This document shows positions 37,101-48,607 of a stretch of DNA of 64,000 bases, in pieces. The notes under the pieces are model-generated. The model was not told the origin of the DNA. It saw only the letters and a list, made by a program, of their open reading frames with translations, and did no database searches. Where the stretch lies: NCBI RefSeq assembly GCF_026212465.1, contig NC_080050.1:31615570-31679569 (forward strand), given 5' to 3'. Each line of letters begins with the position of its first letter. Position 1 is the stretch's first letter. Source of the DNA: Amaranthus tricolor. Lineage: Eukaryota; Streptophyta; Magnoliopsida; Caryophyllales; Amaranthaceae. Both the position numbers and the translations under genes were made by a program.

Positions 37101-37990
37101 CAATGCCAAATATAACAATAGTGACTAAACAGACAACTTAATAAAAATTTATATTAAAAGATTTTTGTAATTGCATAATTTTTGTGTGTTATTATTAATA
37201 TACTTCTGAAATTTAATCTTAAAAGTTTTCACGTTAGTAATCTAAGTGGAACGGAGGAGTAAGATCACAACAAGCTATTGAAAGCAATAAATACTACTCC
37301 CTCCTATTCATCTTAAGTGTTTTATTTACTTTATGCACTCTATCCAATGCACTTATTCAATTCTTAATAAATCGAGTTATGTATAATTAAAAATTATAAA
37401 AAGTTGATATTAATAATCTTTACATCAAAACGAATCAAATAAGATCCCACATGACTATGTTAACTTATAGATTAATAATAAAATGCAATTTAAGAGTAAT
37501 AAATGAACAGTATCTCAAAAGTAAATGGGACACCTAAGCTGAATAGGAGAGAGTATATTGTTATTGATATTGTGAATATTAACTTTTAACTTATTGCTGG
37601 TGAAACTGTACAAAAATGAGTTTAGTAAATGACTTTTAAGCTCGTTAAATAGTTCACTATTAAGCTAAACTCAAAAAGTTGATTGAAGAAGCCAACTACA
37701 ACGACGATTACCAAACACCCCTATAATCATCGACTTTATCGAACAACAAAAATAAAAATGGAATGCCAACAACCAATCTCAATAATTGATATCTCTAGTA
37801 AAATTAAAATACATCAAAAAAATTAACAATTAAATCAAAATCAAATATCAATCAGCATTGAAGAACAACACATGCAAAAGCCGAGCTAGTCTCCGAGCAG
37901 AGGATTTCTCAACAACCTACGCTAGCTTAATCAACAAGAAAGCCTTTTATGGTTCGAGCAGTGTTGTTAAGGCGGTAACATTTGACGCAT
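34121..37990. other. intergenic between the copia element and ATP sulfurylase
   Basis: AT-rich, no supported gene; frames at 34465-34701 and 35293-35487 have no family features. A Stowaway MITE lies at 37297-37553. A possible hAT-like end (ACCAAACACCCCTATAATC) sits near 37710-37730. The last roughly 120 bases before 37990 probably contain the ATP sulfurylase 3' UTR. Confidence 0.5.
37297..37553. mobile_element. Stowaway MITE with TA duplication
   Basis: Begins CTCCCTCCTATTCATCTTAA after TA (37295-37296) and ends AGCTGAATAGGAGAGAG before TA (37554-37555). Its minus strand is nearly the same over its length as the element at 57224-57482, so both are young copies of one subfamily. Confidence 0.9.
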
Positions 37991-40900
37991 CTACGCAGAT
38001 ATGGTAGCAGGCTGCTTAGATTCCTCTTCTTGTAGACTCGCGTAATAATTGACCAATACCTTCCATCCTCCAGGGCACATAAAACCATCAGGCGGGTTCT
38101 CTCCCGTTCGTGCAAAAGTTCGCATCTGAAATATTACCGAAGTTGAACAAACAAGTTACAAGAATGAATAACAAGATATCAGGTAGTCAAGAGAGTTCTG
38201 AGCACCATTCCAACTCCGATAATGAGAAAGATTTCACCATTTTAACTGGCTAGTATCACAAACCATATCATTAGAAGAGTAGATTGAAAGAGAAAAATGG
38301 TCATTATGCTCCTAAAGAAATCCTCCCGAAAAGTGATTACCGATATCCCACAATTAAAAAAGCTTAATTTCAAAGATGAATGTGTTATCAAATAGCCTTG
38401 ATTTCTAATCTTATGGCTCATGATATTTGCTATCAATGGTCAATCGAAATTACCTCTTTGATGTCACCAACAATGGTAAGATTGCATACATCTGACTCCC
38501 AACCCGCCTATGTAAGAGCCACTTAAAGGCATTGGGGTAACAGAATGTTGTTGTATTTATACTTATCAATGATATTTAAACTTATTTTGTGTCGGTACTG
38601 TGTCTACAAGCAAAAAGAAGCGGGACACCAAGATGAGAAACAGAAACATGTAAGGACAGATGATTCTAGCCTCACCTAAATAGTCCCACCTCACTTAAAC
38701 TAAACACCCCACATATTTTTCTTTGCTTTTAATTAGGAAAGAAAATTAGAGCCATTATGGCTTTTATCATGCGAATCGAGTCAAATCTGCCTCCGTTAAT
38801 CCACCTATCAATCTTATATTCGCCAAGAAAATTGATCTGCTGATTCAAAACAAATTCTATCTAAGCAGATTAGTGAGCTCCAAATTTTTTCTGAAGGTAC
38901 GGCCCATTGACTAAGCTAAAATCCCAACTCACGCATTGACATAAGAAGCATTGCATCAGATAAGTCATTTCCGACAGTACTCGAGAAAGAGCATCCTTCA
39001 CTAGGCCAAGATCAAGTATTACCATTTTACGACAGGTTTGGAAAATTACCTTGGTTCCAGAAATGAAGAGGAAATCTTTTGCACGAGAAGGTTCAAAGAA
39101 CGACATTTTCTTTGCAACAGTATCATATGCTGCTACCTGCACGATGATTTACTCTTTAGAGGTCTGGTGAATCTAAAAAAATCATACATAATACAGCAAA
39201 ATCATTTTATAATTATCAGCAAAATAGCCCCATACATCTCTTAGATAATAAAAATCAAAGAACATACTGCACAATTTTCAGACTGACCCAAAAAGACAGA
39301 AAAATGGGCCGGGGCCCGGTATATATACTGGCAGGAGCTACTTTTGTGAGAGATCGTTTCTCAGTGAGTCGACCTCAAAACAACAATCCCATATGCTAAT
39401 ATTTATGTTAGTTGGACTATTCCGTCTCACACAAGAATTTGTGTACAGGCAAAAGACAATTTGAGACATAAAATAGTACAAACAACAAAAACAAATAAGG
39501 CAAACTTCAAAGACCAAAATAGCAAGTTTTAATATTAAATCAAGGCAATAGCACACATGACATTTATGTATGCTTTCCGCTGCTGAAACAAAACATGGAT
39601 CATTTTCTTATAGTTACCAACATGGGTCCAAAATGGCAGTTCAAACATATTATCGATAAACCGGCTTGTAGGGTGTTGGATCAGCATATACATTCAGTTT
39701 CGAAAAACATAAAGAAAAATCGGATGATGAAAAGACAATTTTAGCATGCCAATGGGAAAAACTTTTAAGACCACAGAATGTAGGAGAAAAATATAAATCT
39801 GACAGAAAAAAGCAAATCATGACCCACCCTGAAAGGTAGAATGTTCAACTTCTCGAGTCCAGGTGCCATGCTCAACACTTTCTTTCCGTGATCAGGATCA
39901 TAGAGATCTCTCTTCTCTGTTGGGTGACCCATACCGGCAGGATCACGACCCACAATGTAAAAATTAGCGCCAGCATTAATCCGTGCTTTGGCGTGCCACT
40001 GTACTTCAGTTGGACCAGCGTAATGCATGGGAGATGGGAAAATGGACACAACAGTAGTCTCGGGATCAAGAACTCCATCTTCTAAAACCTAGATAAAAGG
40101 AATGACAAAAAACCTTCAGAAGATTAAAAAAACTGAGTATTATGTTCGCCAAGTGTATTGTCATCTTGTAAAATGTCAGTTGCACAAATCTCCGAACTTT
40201 AAACCTTCGTCTGCATAAACCAATAGATCATTTCTTGTGATCGTCCACTTGGGTAAGGGACACCCCCGCGAGTATTGATTTTTGGTTCATGGGATGTGAC
40301 AAAGGTTTACTCGGACCGCTTACCCTCCTCCTTTATCCGGGCTAGGGACCGGCAATGAGTGACGAGCATAAGAAAACATTTAATAATTATGGCGTCAAAG
40401 CAGAATCAAATCGGTTGTGTACTACGTGCATTCTAATCCTACGGAAAAAAAAGAATGCAAGAGAAAAGATCCAAACTTGTACTCGAAGCATTACATGATT
40501 AAGGCCCAGTTTTCCTGAACACTTTGAGTATAAGCTTGGATTTTTACCGGGAGACTTGTTACCTTGCTATGTTGCTCCATTCGGACATCCAAGGGCACAT
40601 CATCAGCCTTTGTGAAACCTCCCAAAGGATGCAACAAGAGAATTGGGTTCTTGTACCCCATATCCAACAGCCTTCTACGTGTATCATTCATCAACAATGC
40701 ATGCCCATTATGAACTGGATTTCTAAGTTGAAAGGCAAAAACTGCATCGGCTTCACGTCTATCAAACTCCTTACGGAGAGCTTTAGGAGAAATCCTGTAG
40801 TGATCAAGACCATCATTGTATTTAATTTCTTTTAGTACTTCCAGGTCTCCGCCTATGAGCCAATTTCCAGCAGGCGTAATTACCTCCTCAACATAGGGCA

Positions 40901-43900
40901 ACCCTGGAGCCGTTGTTCCCCAAGTTCTTGCTATTCTTTCCTCCTTATTGTGTTTGTAAATCTCAATGCTACAAAAAGTGACAATCAAACACTTAATTAG
41001 AAGGAACAATCAATGAATCAATAACAATGACAAAGGTAAATGTTTTCATCTCCGGTTGAAAGATGACAAAGGCATATGATGAGAGTTCGGTAAATAGCAA
41101 AAATAAGCTTCTTCCAATTTTTGTGGTTTATTAATTAAGCTTGCAATAACCCAAGTGTAGTGAGTTTTGATATAAATCCGTCACTAGGAACCCCATGTTA
41201 GCGTGAGTAGTTATGACTTTTTGGTCCTAGAAATCAGACATCCAAGCGAGAGGAAAAAAGCATTAAAGATCAAGCAACTGGAGCAGGGAATGAGTGGAAC
41301 ATCAATAGCGATTCATTTTTTTCGTCCAACGATAGCCGGTCTTAAAAGAGATGATTGAAGTGATGATTTTTCAATTTCTTTTGTATTTTGAATTTGCATC
41401 TAGCTCTATTATGACTTTGTCCTTATCTGTATCAGCTTAACATGAGAATATTAGAGTGATTAGTGAAGGAAAATAAACATCGAGTTTATCTTGAAATGAG
41501 TGTCTCAATACTTTGTCCTTAAAGCAACTATTAGTGTGTTTTAGTAGCTTTAAGATTCATAAACCAATTTGAATGTCTTATTTGGTTATATTAAATTTAA
41601 GACCATGAACCAAAACAAATTAACAAACAACATGTAAGATATAACAAAGCATATTTTCCAATCAACCCTATCTAGCATCATATCTACAAGACTACAATGT
41701 CGATAATGTCAAGTCCTTCATTCAACATATGAAGCCGGCTACATGAACCAAAGAGAATCGATGTGATAGATAGTTGGTACCAAAGGTTATACTTCATTTG
41801 ACTCAATCTAATATTAATCTTTAACTAAGAAAATCAATTCTAATAATCATCCACAAATATTTTCTTTTATTCGTTCCTATTTATTGTCATTACTCTTGAA
41901 AATCCCAATTCTTTCTATCATTTTGACTTGACTCATGTACCTCTTCCTCCTATAAATTCCTCAAAATTCTAAACTTTAACTTTTCCAATTGGCGCATTTT
42001 CAATCATCTTTGCACGTGAACAAACCAAGAAACAATTTTCTCTCATAAATATGTCCAGTTGTCCACTTATCTATCTTAAGGCCTATTTAAATTAATTTTT
42101 AATAAAAAATTTTGTTCAAAGAAGTTTAATTCAAAAAAAATAAGATTAGAGATGTCGCTTACAAGAGTTGGAACAAATAACCTTAAGAAATCACTGTTGT
42201 ACCACTAAGAAAATCATTTCTAATGATTGTCCACATACATTCTTCTCCTCCCTTCATTCCTACCTATTGCGATATCCATTCATTCCTAAATAAAAATTTT
42301 ATTAAATTAATCTAGCACCTACATTATTTTACTTAGATCAAAAAGCATAATTTATTGTATTGACAGAACAATTAGTTTCAACCAGAATGATGCTTTAATT
42401 AGCCTATTAGTTTGATAAGGAGATAGTAAATTGTTCTCTAAATCACTCAGATTATCAAAATCAATCTAGCACCCACATTATTATACTTAATTTTAAAAAG
42501 CATATTTTAACGTATTGGCTGAATAATGAGTTTCGACCAGAGTAATAGTTGTTCTCAAAAGCACTTGCATCTAGAACTACTATCGAAGTTATTTCCTGGT
42601 AATACCTCATTTGCTGGCTCTCTTTTAACCCTTAGTCCAGAATACTCAGTCCATAGTGAAAACTATGAAGGACAAGATGCATGTCGAATGACAATCTGAT
42701 TCCTAACTCAAGCATTTCAAATCACTTCTTGCAAACATACTATTAGTCGTCTTTGTTAGGAAAGTAAAGGTTACGAATTTATCAAGTGTGAGGTATCTCA
42801 AAAATTCTTAGAACCCTACATAATGCCACTGCAAAGTATAGCCAAAAACGGTTGTGAGTTATATAAACATGTCGTCTACGAATAAGGACAATGCCAACAT
42901 GCAAAAGGTTTCAAAATTTTAACTACATACTAGCTTTCTCTAGTCAGAGTCTTGGCCTCAAGTCCCAGATGCAAAGATATGATTTCACTTTCAAAAGTTT
43001 TGTTTCCGTGTGTGGAAAAAACCCAATTTTGGTGTTTTGTAAAGATATGGTTGCATGTAGTATATGACTATTTGCAAGAATTCTAAAGTAATCATTGATT
43101 AGTCATTGCTCACAATACAATCATCCATCTCATAGATGCACTACCTTTAAAAGGAGAGAAACCCGAATCCCAACATTTGCAAACAAAAGAAGCCAATGCT
43201 AACTCAGCATACTTCAATTATATGAAAGGAAAAGGGGGTGCTAAGGGGTGAATAGTTGCACATAGTAACAATTTTTTGTCTTCTGTTGAGGGGCTGCATT
43301 CTGTTGTGCTGTGGGTACTTATCCACGACTTTCAAAATACTATGACAATACGATGGAGAAAAGACTCCGCCCCCTAACACTTTCAATTACAACAGAAGGT
43401 CATGACATAAATAATCCGAAAGGAGGTCAAGATAAAATAAACTGAATAAAATATCCAGAGGACTGTAAAGGACAATGAGTATTGGAACATCTAATGAACT
43501 CATAACCTGATTGTTCCACAGCAAGAGCACAACTCCTGTCATAGAATATTAGATTCATACTATTACCACAATTTTTCATGTAGTATAACAATCCCATCAC
43601 TTTCAAATGCAAGTCGTTGAATTATTAAGTTCTTATCTGTCAAATGTTACATCATCCATCTTTTTTGTAACCATCAATTATCTTATTTGGAAAGCATATT
43701 CATGCCCATTAGTCAATTATCAAAGGCAAAAAATTCTAGATTTCAAAATCGATAAAGACAACATTTTTAACCAAAAACATACAACGATGAGCAAATTTAC
43801 TCTAATGAGAATGAGATATAGTCCAAGCACATTTATTCAGAAAAACAAAAAAGGGCAAGACTATATCTTTTGGAAGAGAATGTTTAGTTATATGATTATA

Positions 43901-45398
43901 TCTCCACTTACTTTTATAGCATTTAGGGCTCAATATTTAAAACAGAGATCTGGGTTGCGTTTCCATTTCGTTTCTCATATCAAATTGAATCTCGTTTTGT
44001 GTAACTGTGATCTGGGTATTCAAGTATGGGTGTGGAGTTGAAGCTATCCTCTTGTTCAAGAAGATTTTAGCTAATAAATAAAAAACTAATTGCTTCACTT
44101 ATGAGTTATTATAGCATTATTGCTACCTGCACTCACGTCTTAGGGTGAGGAACCTCTTGAACAAGGATCAATAGTGCATGCTTGAATCAATGTGTTATCA
44201 AGCTTGGATATGCGGGTGCTTCTTTGATTTTCAATAGAGCAAAAACCTGATAAAATTGTCTACAAATCAATTGTTGTTTGATGCTGTCATAACCTCTAGA
44301 ATGAAGATTGGACAGTAATGGTAGAAATCTGTTGTTTATGGTGAAAATTTGTTGGATGGTAATGGTGGACAGCATGGAAAAGAGTTTAATTACCCAATAA
44401 ATTATTAATCAGCATCATCAATTCATCATCATCATCATCCCAATAAGTCCCGCCCAAGGCGAGGTCTAGGAAGGGCGGGAAAGAAGGCAGACCAATACCC
44501 TCATCACGAGGAGGTTCCAATCGATGGAAGCCCCTTAACTCGAGTTATTGATCAAAACACTTAATTAACACAAACTCTCAACAGGCCACAGCCAAGCTTC
44601 AACAATGAAATATACTTCTATAATATCAAATAGCAAGTTAATTATAATAAAAGGTTGACTTACCAACATCATCCGGAAGACATGCTAAGTAAGCAAATAA
44701 AAATTCAAACTTGACAATTATTAAAATAAAAAAATTCATGAAAAATAAAGCATAAACTAAGCACAAAAAACAAGCAGAAACCCCTGAAAGAATAAAAATG
44801 GAATAGAACAAGCAGAAACAAAAGTTACAAACCTTCTTAAAATGGCAACTAAATCTCCATTAGGGCCAACCAAAGAAACATTAGATGAAGAACCAATTTG
44901 CTCTTTTGTTTGATCATCAATGGCCAAAACAATGGGTAATGACATATTTACAATAGACCCATCTTGCATTCTCAAAGAATTAAAATGCAAACTTTGCAAA
45001 TATTCATTTTCTCTCATAAATCCTTTTAGAGGACTAGCCCATCCTTCACTAAGAACATGAACCCATTCTAAATCAATCTTTGTTAAACTAACTTTAGGCA
45101 ATGATTCAGCCTCTACAACCTTCAAATTTCTCCCAATTTCAGGCACCAAAAGATCAACCAATGAACCCCCATCTGGGTCAATCAAAGAACTTTTGATAAC
45201 CATAGTTGAGTTTTGTGTTTGAGAGGTAGACATTGATGACATTTTCTTAGGAAAAACAACAAGGGGTCTTAATGGGTTTGTTTGGTATATGCAATTAGGG
45301 AGATTTTTGGTGGGATTTTGTAATTTGGGTTGAGAAAAATAACTTGGGTAGTTTGAAATGTGTAATCTAATGGTTAAAGACATGATTTTTTGTACCAA
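37991..45398 (-). CDS. APS: ATP sulfurylase (sulfate adenylyltransferase)
   Basis: Five coding exons join in phase: 45398-44833, 40968-40563, 40088-39828, 39136-39050, 38125-37991; 1455 nt, 484 aa. The enzyme makes adenosine 5'-phosphosulfate and pyrophosphate from ATP and sulfate, the first step of sulfate assimilation. Landmarks: [29 protein letters not shown] with the QxRN and HNGH nucleotide-binding motifs, [66 protein letters not shown]. No APS-kinase domain, as in plants. The first 50 residues are rich in Ser/Asn/Pro/Lys without acids, fitting a plastid transit peptide. Met at 1, 6, 53 and 56 are possible starts; 45398 is the longest. VPLDVRMEQ has Val where relatives have Trp. Intron 1 is 3.9 kb. 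The paralogue (APS1/2/3/4) cannot be fixed, but features resemble APS2 (see findings). Confidence 0.96.
38474..38555 (+). mobile_element. SINE 3' fragment in ATP sulfurylase intron 4
   Basis: GGTAAGATTGCATACATCTG, a C-rich stretch, AGCCACTTAAAGGCATTGGG and a terminal GTTGTTG are the order of a plant tRNA-type SINE 3' region. It is antisense to the gene. Confidence 0.6.
39341..39435. mobile_element. short MITE with GAGACGGTCTCAC-type ends (copy E, shortened)
   Basis: The left end CTTTTGTGAGAGATCGTTTC, then TCAGTGAGTCGACC, pairs with the right end, which on the minus strand is CTTGTGTGAGACGGAATAGT. The body is shorter than in the other copies. Located in ATP sulfurylase intron 3. Confidence 0.6.
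42300..42548. repeat. diverged direct duplication in intron 1
   Basis: ATTAATCTAGCACCTACATTATTTTACTT (about 42304) recurs as AATCAATCTAGCACCCACATTATTATACTT (about 42459). Each copy continues with AAAAAGCAT, then GTATTG and TTTC.ACCAGA, so the two roughly 92-bp copies are offset by about 155 bp. Confidence 0.65.
44417..44530 (-). mobile_element. SINE 3' end with (ATG)n tail in intron 1
   Basis: On the minus strand the order is GGTCTGCCTTCTTTCCCGCC, CTTCCTAGACCTCGCC, TTGGGCGGGACTTATTGGGA and an (ATG)n tail. This CCGCCTTGGGCGGGA hairpin with a trinucleotide tail is the hallmark of a widespread plant SINE 3' region. It is in sense orientation with the gene. Confidence 0.7.
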
Positions 45399-47223
45399 GA
45401 TTGAAGCTTTGTTTGGAAAAATGGGGTATTTTGGGGTTGGAATGAAGAGAGAAGTACGAATTTGTTGGGATTATTGGGGAATGTAGAAGGGATTGTATTA
45501 AGTATAGATTCGCAAATGGGGTGACCATTTCTTTGTTTGTGGATGAATATGGCATATCAAAGGCTATCCACACATTGAATTTTGGTGGTTGTTTCCTTTA
45601 GCAAAGAAGAACCATATACCACTTTTAAAGTGCAGTAGATGCTTGTTGACCACTTGACTATAATCATTGTTGGGCCACTTCCACTTGTGTATACTCTTTG
45701 GTTTTCTATACTATTGCATCACCACAAACCACATAGATTTATGCTAGTGCACCTTTAGGAATACTTCCTTTCTTATGTGAAATTGTTATGTCAAATGTGC
45801 ATACTACAAAATATAAATCGATTTATAAGGGATATAAAAAGGTTTAAAATCAAAAATTTTTAAAGATAAAGAACCGAAATGAACAGGAGTGCATGAGTAA
45901 AAAATAATATGAGTTATGATTTACAGGTTATGATGATTAAAAATCGAAATAAATGGAAAAATTATTATTGTGTGTGACCACGAAACTCGTACTAATTCAT
46001 GTAACTATCTACAATCTTTTTTCGGTTAAGTTTTTGTGATTTTTCTTGGTAATGATGGCTGAAATAATAGAAGTACGATATAATAAACAAGTATAAAGAA
46101 AATTGCGAAGTTGACTTTAAAGTCGCTCAAAGTTTTAATCTTTGCCTTTGAGTCTTGAGATCTCCGTTATAACATGACATTTTAATAAGATTGGGCAAGA
46201 TCTAGAAATTGGAGATTATTTTGTTTTACCACTAATCCGACTCAAATAAGTTGTTTAGCGAATAGATAATCTATTAATTAAATTAAGAGATATTGTCAAT
46301 TATAAGAATATATCGAAATAAATGAATGATTTAAAATAAAGACTATTTTAAGGGATATCTATACAATGGATCCAACTAAATGATTAGTTGTTTTTTTTTT
46401 CATCCTATCAGCAATTCATGATTGTTAAATACAACCCCTTAAGCAAGTATTCCAAATTAAAACTGCTCTCAAAAATTTCTATGAATCTAACTCATACCCA
46501 TAAAAAAATGAAAAGAATACATTTTAATCTTTCACTTTCAAACGGAATTTAATATTGCACAAAAAACCATCTTTAAATATAACTAATATATTATACATCA
46601 AATATTTGATAAAATTATACTCATATTTAACAAGAGAAACTTTTACATGATTTTTCATCTATATCTATAAGTTAAATTACATCCACGTGAGATATTGTTA
46701 TATTCGTCTTGACATATAAAATTTAATTATGTTCTTTATATTTTTATGATTTTTTTTTTCAGATTTTGAGTCCTAAACACACATTTTAAAATTTGTAGAA
46801 AAAAGTAAAAAGAACATCAAGAGGAACGAATGGATTAGCAGCTATTAAGAAGTAGTTAAATATGGATAGATTTACCTTTTGTTTCATGTAACTGTATTGG
46901 TAAATTTAAGCTTATATTAAGCTTGTATAAATATAATATATTATCTTCATTTTTGAAATACTTGCACTTTATTATGTTATATTATATATGTGATAAAATG
47001 TCGCTATCAGTTACAAGTATAATAGAACGGAAAAAGTATAATACGACAAATAATGTCATTTTTTAACAATTGAATTAGCTAACAAATTCATTGTTGAAGG
47101 TGGTGGGATTTGATGTGAAGCGAATGTTGACGAATTTTTCAGCTAAATTATGATCCGAATCATTTGATATAAACTTTATTACTATTGAAGTGTGTAATTA
47201 TATAAAAAGGAAAAAATTTATTT

Positions 47224-47264
<41 letters not shown>

Positions 47265-48013
47265 AAGAAATGATAATAATGAATTAAGCTAAGCAGCATG
47301 CGTAGATAATAGGAGTAGTAGATATTATCCTATATTAATGCATTGGGTATGCCACTAATTATAAGTCTTGAAATCTCAAGGAAAAACAATGTAAAATTGT
47401 CATTTAAGGAATAATCAATTCCAGGATGCATGAATAATCAATGATATAATCATGGCTGATGGATCATATTGTATGTAACATTATCACATTCATCATATTT
47501 TTCCAAATCCAACATAGTTACATACTTAAAATAGATAGATTAGACTTTAAGTTAAGGTATATTTTTAATCTAGTCTCGTTTAAAAATTAATTTTTATTTA
47601 ATTGAATTAAGTAGACAAAACATATGAGAAGAAAGAGCAATTAGTTAGATCAGGTAATGACCAATTAAAATAATGATTTTAATCGCCAATCATAAATAAT
47701 TAAGTAAAGAAAAAACATAATAATAATATAAGTAAATACTATACTTATACATAAGACTAATTTATACACTCAATATACAAATTAAAAGGTACTATATAAA
47801 ATTAAATGAAGTTCATAATTTAATTAATATAACAAACAATAATTTAAAGATTGAAATTATAAAAAATTTAGAAATCATTTTGTGAAACTTTAGCAATTTT
47901 TTTTTTAAATGAAAATGTAATTAAACATTGGGCCTTACAAAAGAGATAGATCCAAGGTTCAAAACTTAATTATTTTTTTCTTAAATTAAATAATCTTCAT
48001 AAGCAACCTCAAG
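45399..48013. other. intergenic, divergent between ATP sulfurylase and RBR
   Basis: Holds the upstream regions of both genes, with start codons 3.2 kb apart. AT-rich with an (AT)n run at 47226-47259 and a Stowaway-like internal block near 46655-46720 (ATAAGTTAAATTACATCCAC, then GTGAGATATTGTTATATTCG). No gene seen. The 45400-45600 stretch is the probable ATP sulfurylase leader and core promoter. Confidence 0.5.
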
Positions 48014-48020
48014 AAAATTG

Positions 48021-48028
48021 GCGGCAAA
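48021..48028 (-). promoter_or_regulatory. putative E2F site upstream of RBR (distal)
   Basis: The plus strand reads GCGGCAAA, that is TTTGCCGC on the minus strand, which fits the E2F consensus TTTSSCGS. It lies about 590 bp upstream of the RBR ATG in otherwise AT-rich DNA. Confidence 0.5.
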
Positions 48029-48163
48029 ACAACGAACCCTTACATGACGTGGCAAGCTCTGATTGGATAGTCCATGTATATATGTACGTATGTATGATAT
48101 GGAAAAAACCATCATGATGGAGATGATACATATACATAATACATAATAACATACCATTATCCT

Positions 48164-48171
48164 TTTCCCGC
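48164..48171 (+). promoter_or_regulatory. putative E2F site upstream of RBR (proximal)
   Basis: TTTCCCGC followed by GC is an exact E2F consensus site. It lies just upstream of the GA-rich leader that ends at the intron donor at 48302. Plant RBR genes are known E2F targets, so feedback control is likely but inferred. Confidence 0.62.
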
Positions 48172-48179
48172 GCTATCTC

Positions 48180-48607
48180 ATTGAAGATTCCAAAACAAGG
48201 CGTTCATTGAAGAGAGAGAAAACTTCATTGAAGTCTGAAGAGAGATAAAAAAACACATTAAAGAAGAAATTTTTTCTTCTTGAATTCCATTTTTACTCAA
48301 GGTAAGAATTTTTTTTAATTACATATTTCAATATTTTTCTCTCTTTTAGGGTTTACCGATTTTAGGGTTTTCAATTTTTAATTTTTTTGTGGATTGATCT
48401 ACAAATTTGCGACATTGTCGGCGGTGAAATCGAAGAGATCTACACTTTTTTCTGTCTTGAAATTGTTGGTTTTTTTTTTTTAATTTTTATTTACTACATA
48501 TCGATATTCTTATTGTTTATTTGAGGTTTTAGTTTATATTTTGATTTCACCTAATTTTTTGTGTATATTGGGTGTTACCTTTGTTCTAGGGTTTTGGTTC
48601 AAATTTT
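48180..48607 (+). other. RBR 5' UTR with leader intron
   Basis: A GA-rich leader ends CTCAAG before the donor GTAAG at 48302. The acceptor TTCTAG ends at 48589, leaving 18 bases before the ATG. The intron contains TTTAGGGTTT-type telo-box motifs (near 48346 and 48361), common in leaders of cell-division genes. Confidence 0.6.

Larger units (their letters stand above)
40969..44832 (-). other. long intron 1 of ATP sulfurylase
   Basis: Spans 3.9 kb between exons 1 and 2, with a GT donor (44832-44831) and AG acceptor (40970-40969). Contents: a diverged direct duplication (42300-42393 and 42456-42548), a SINE 3' end (44417-44530) and otherwise AT-rich sequence. The frames at 43204, 43427 and 43607 show no protein features. 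Confidence 0.8.

Noticed and set aside
40205..40385. possible further SINE in ATP sulfurylase intron 2 (TTTATCCGGGCTAGGGACCG)
   Set aside because: The motif is suggestive but I could not define either end or a tail.
44985..45005. miR395 target site in ATP sulfurylase exon 1
   Set aside because: Position is equivalent to the known site, but too many mismatches, several opposite the miRNA 5' part.
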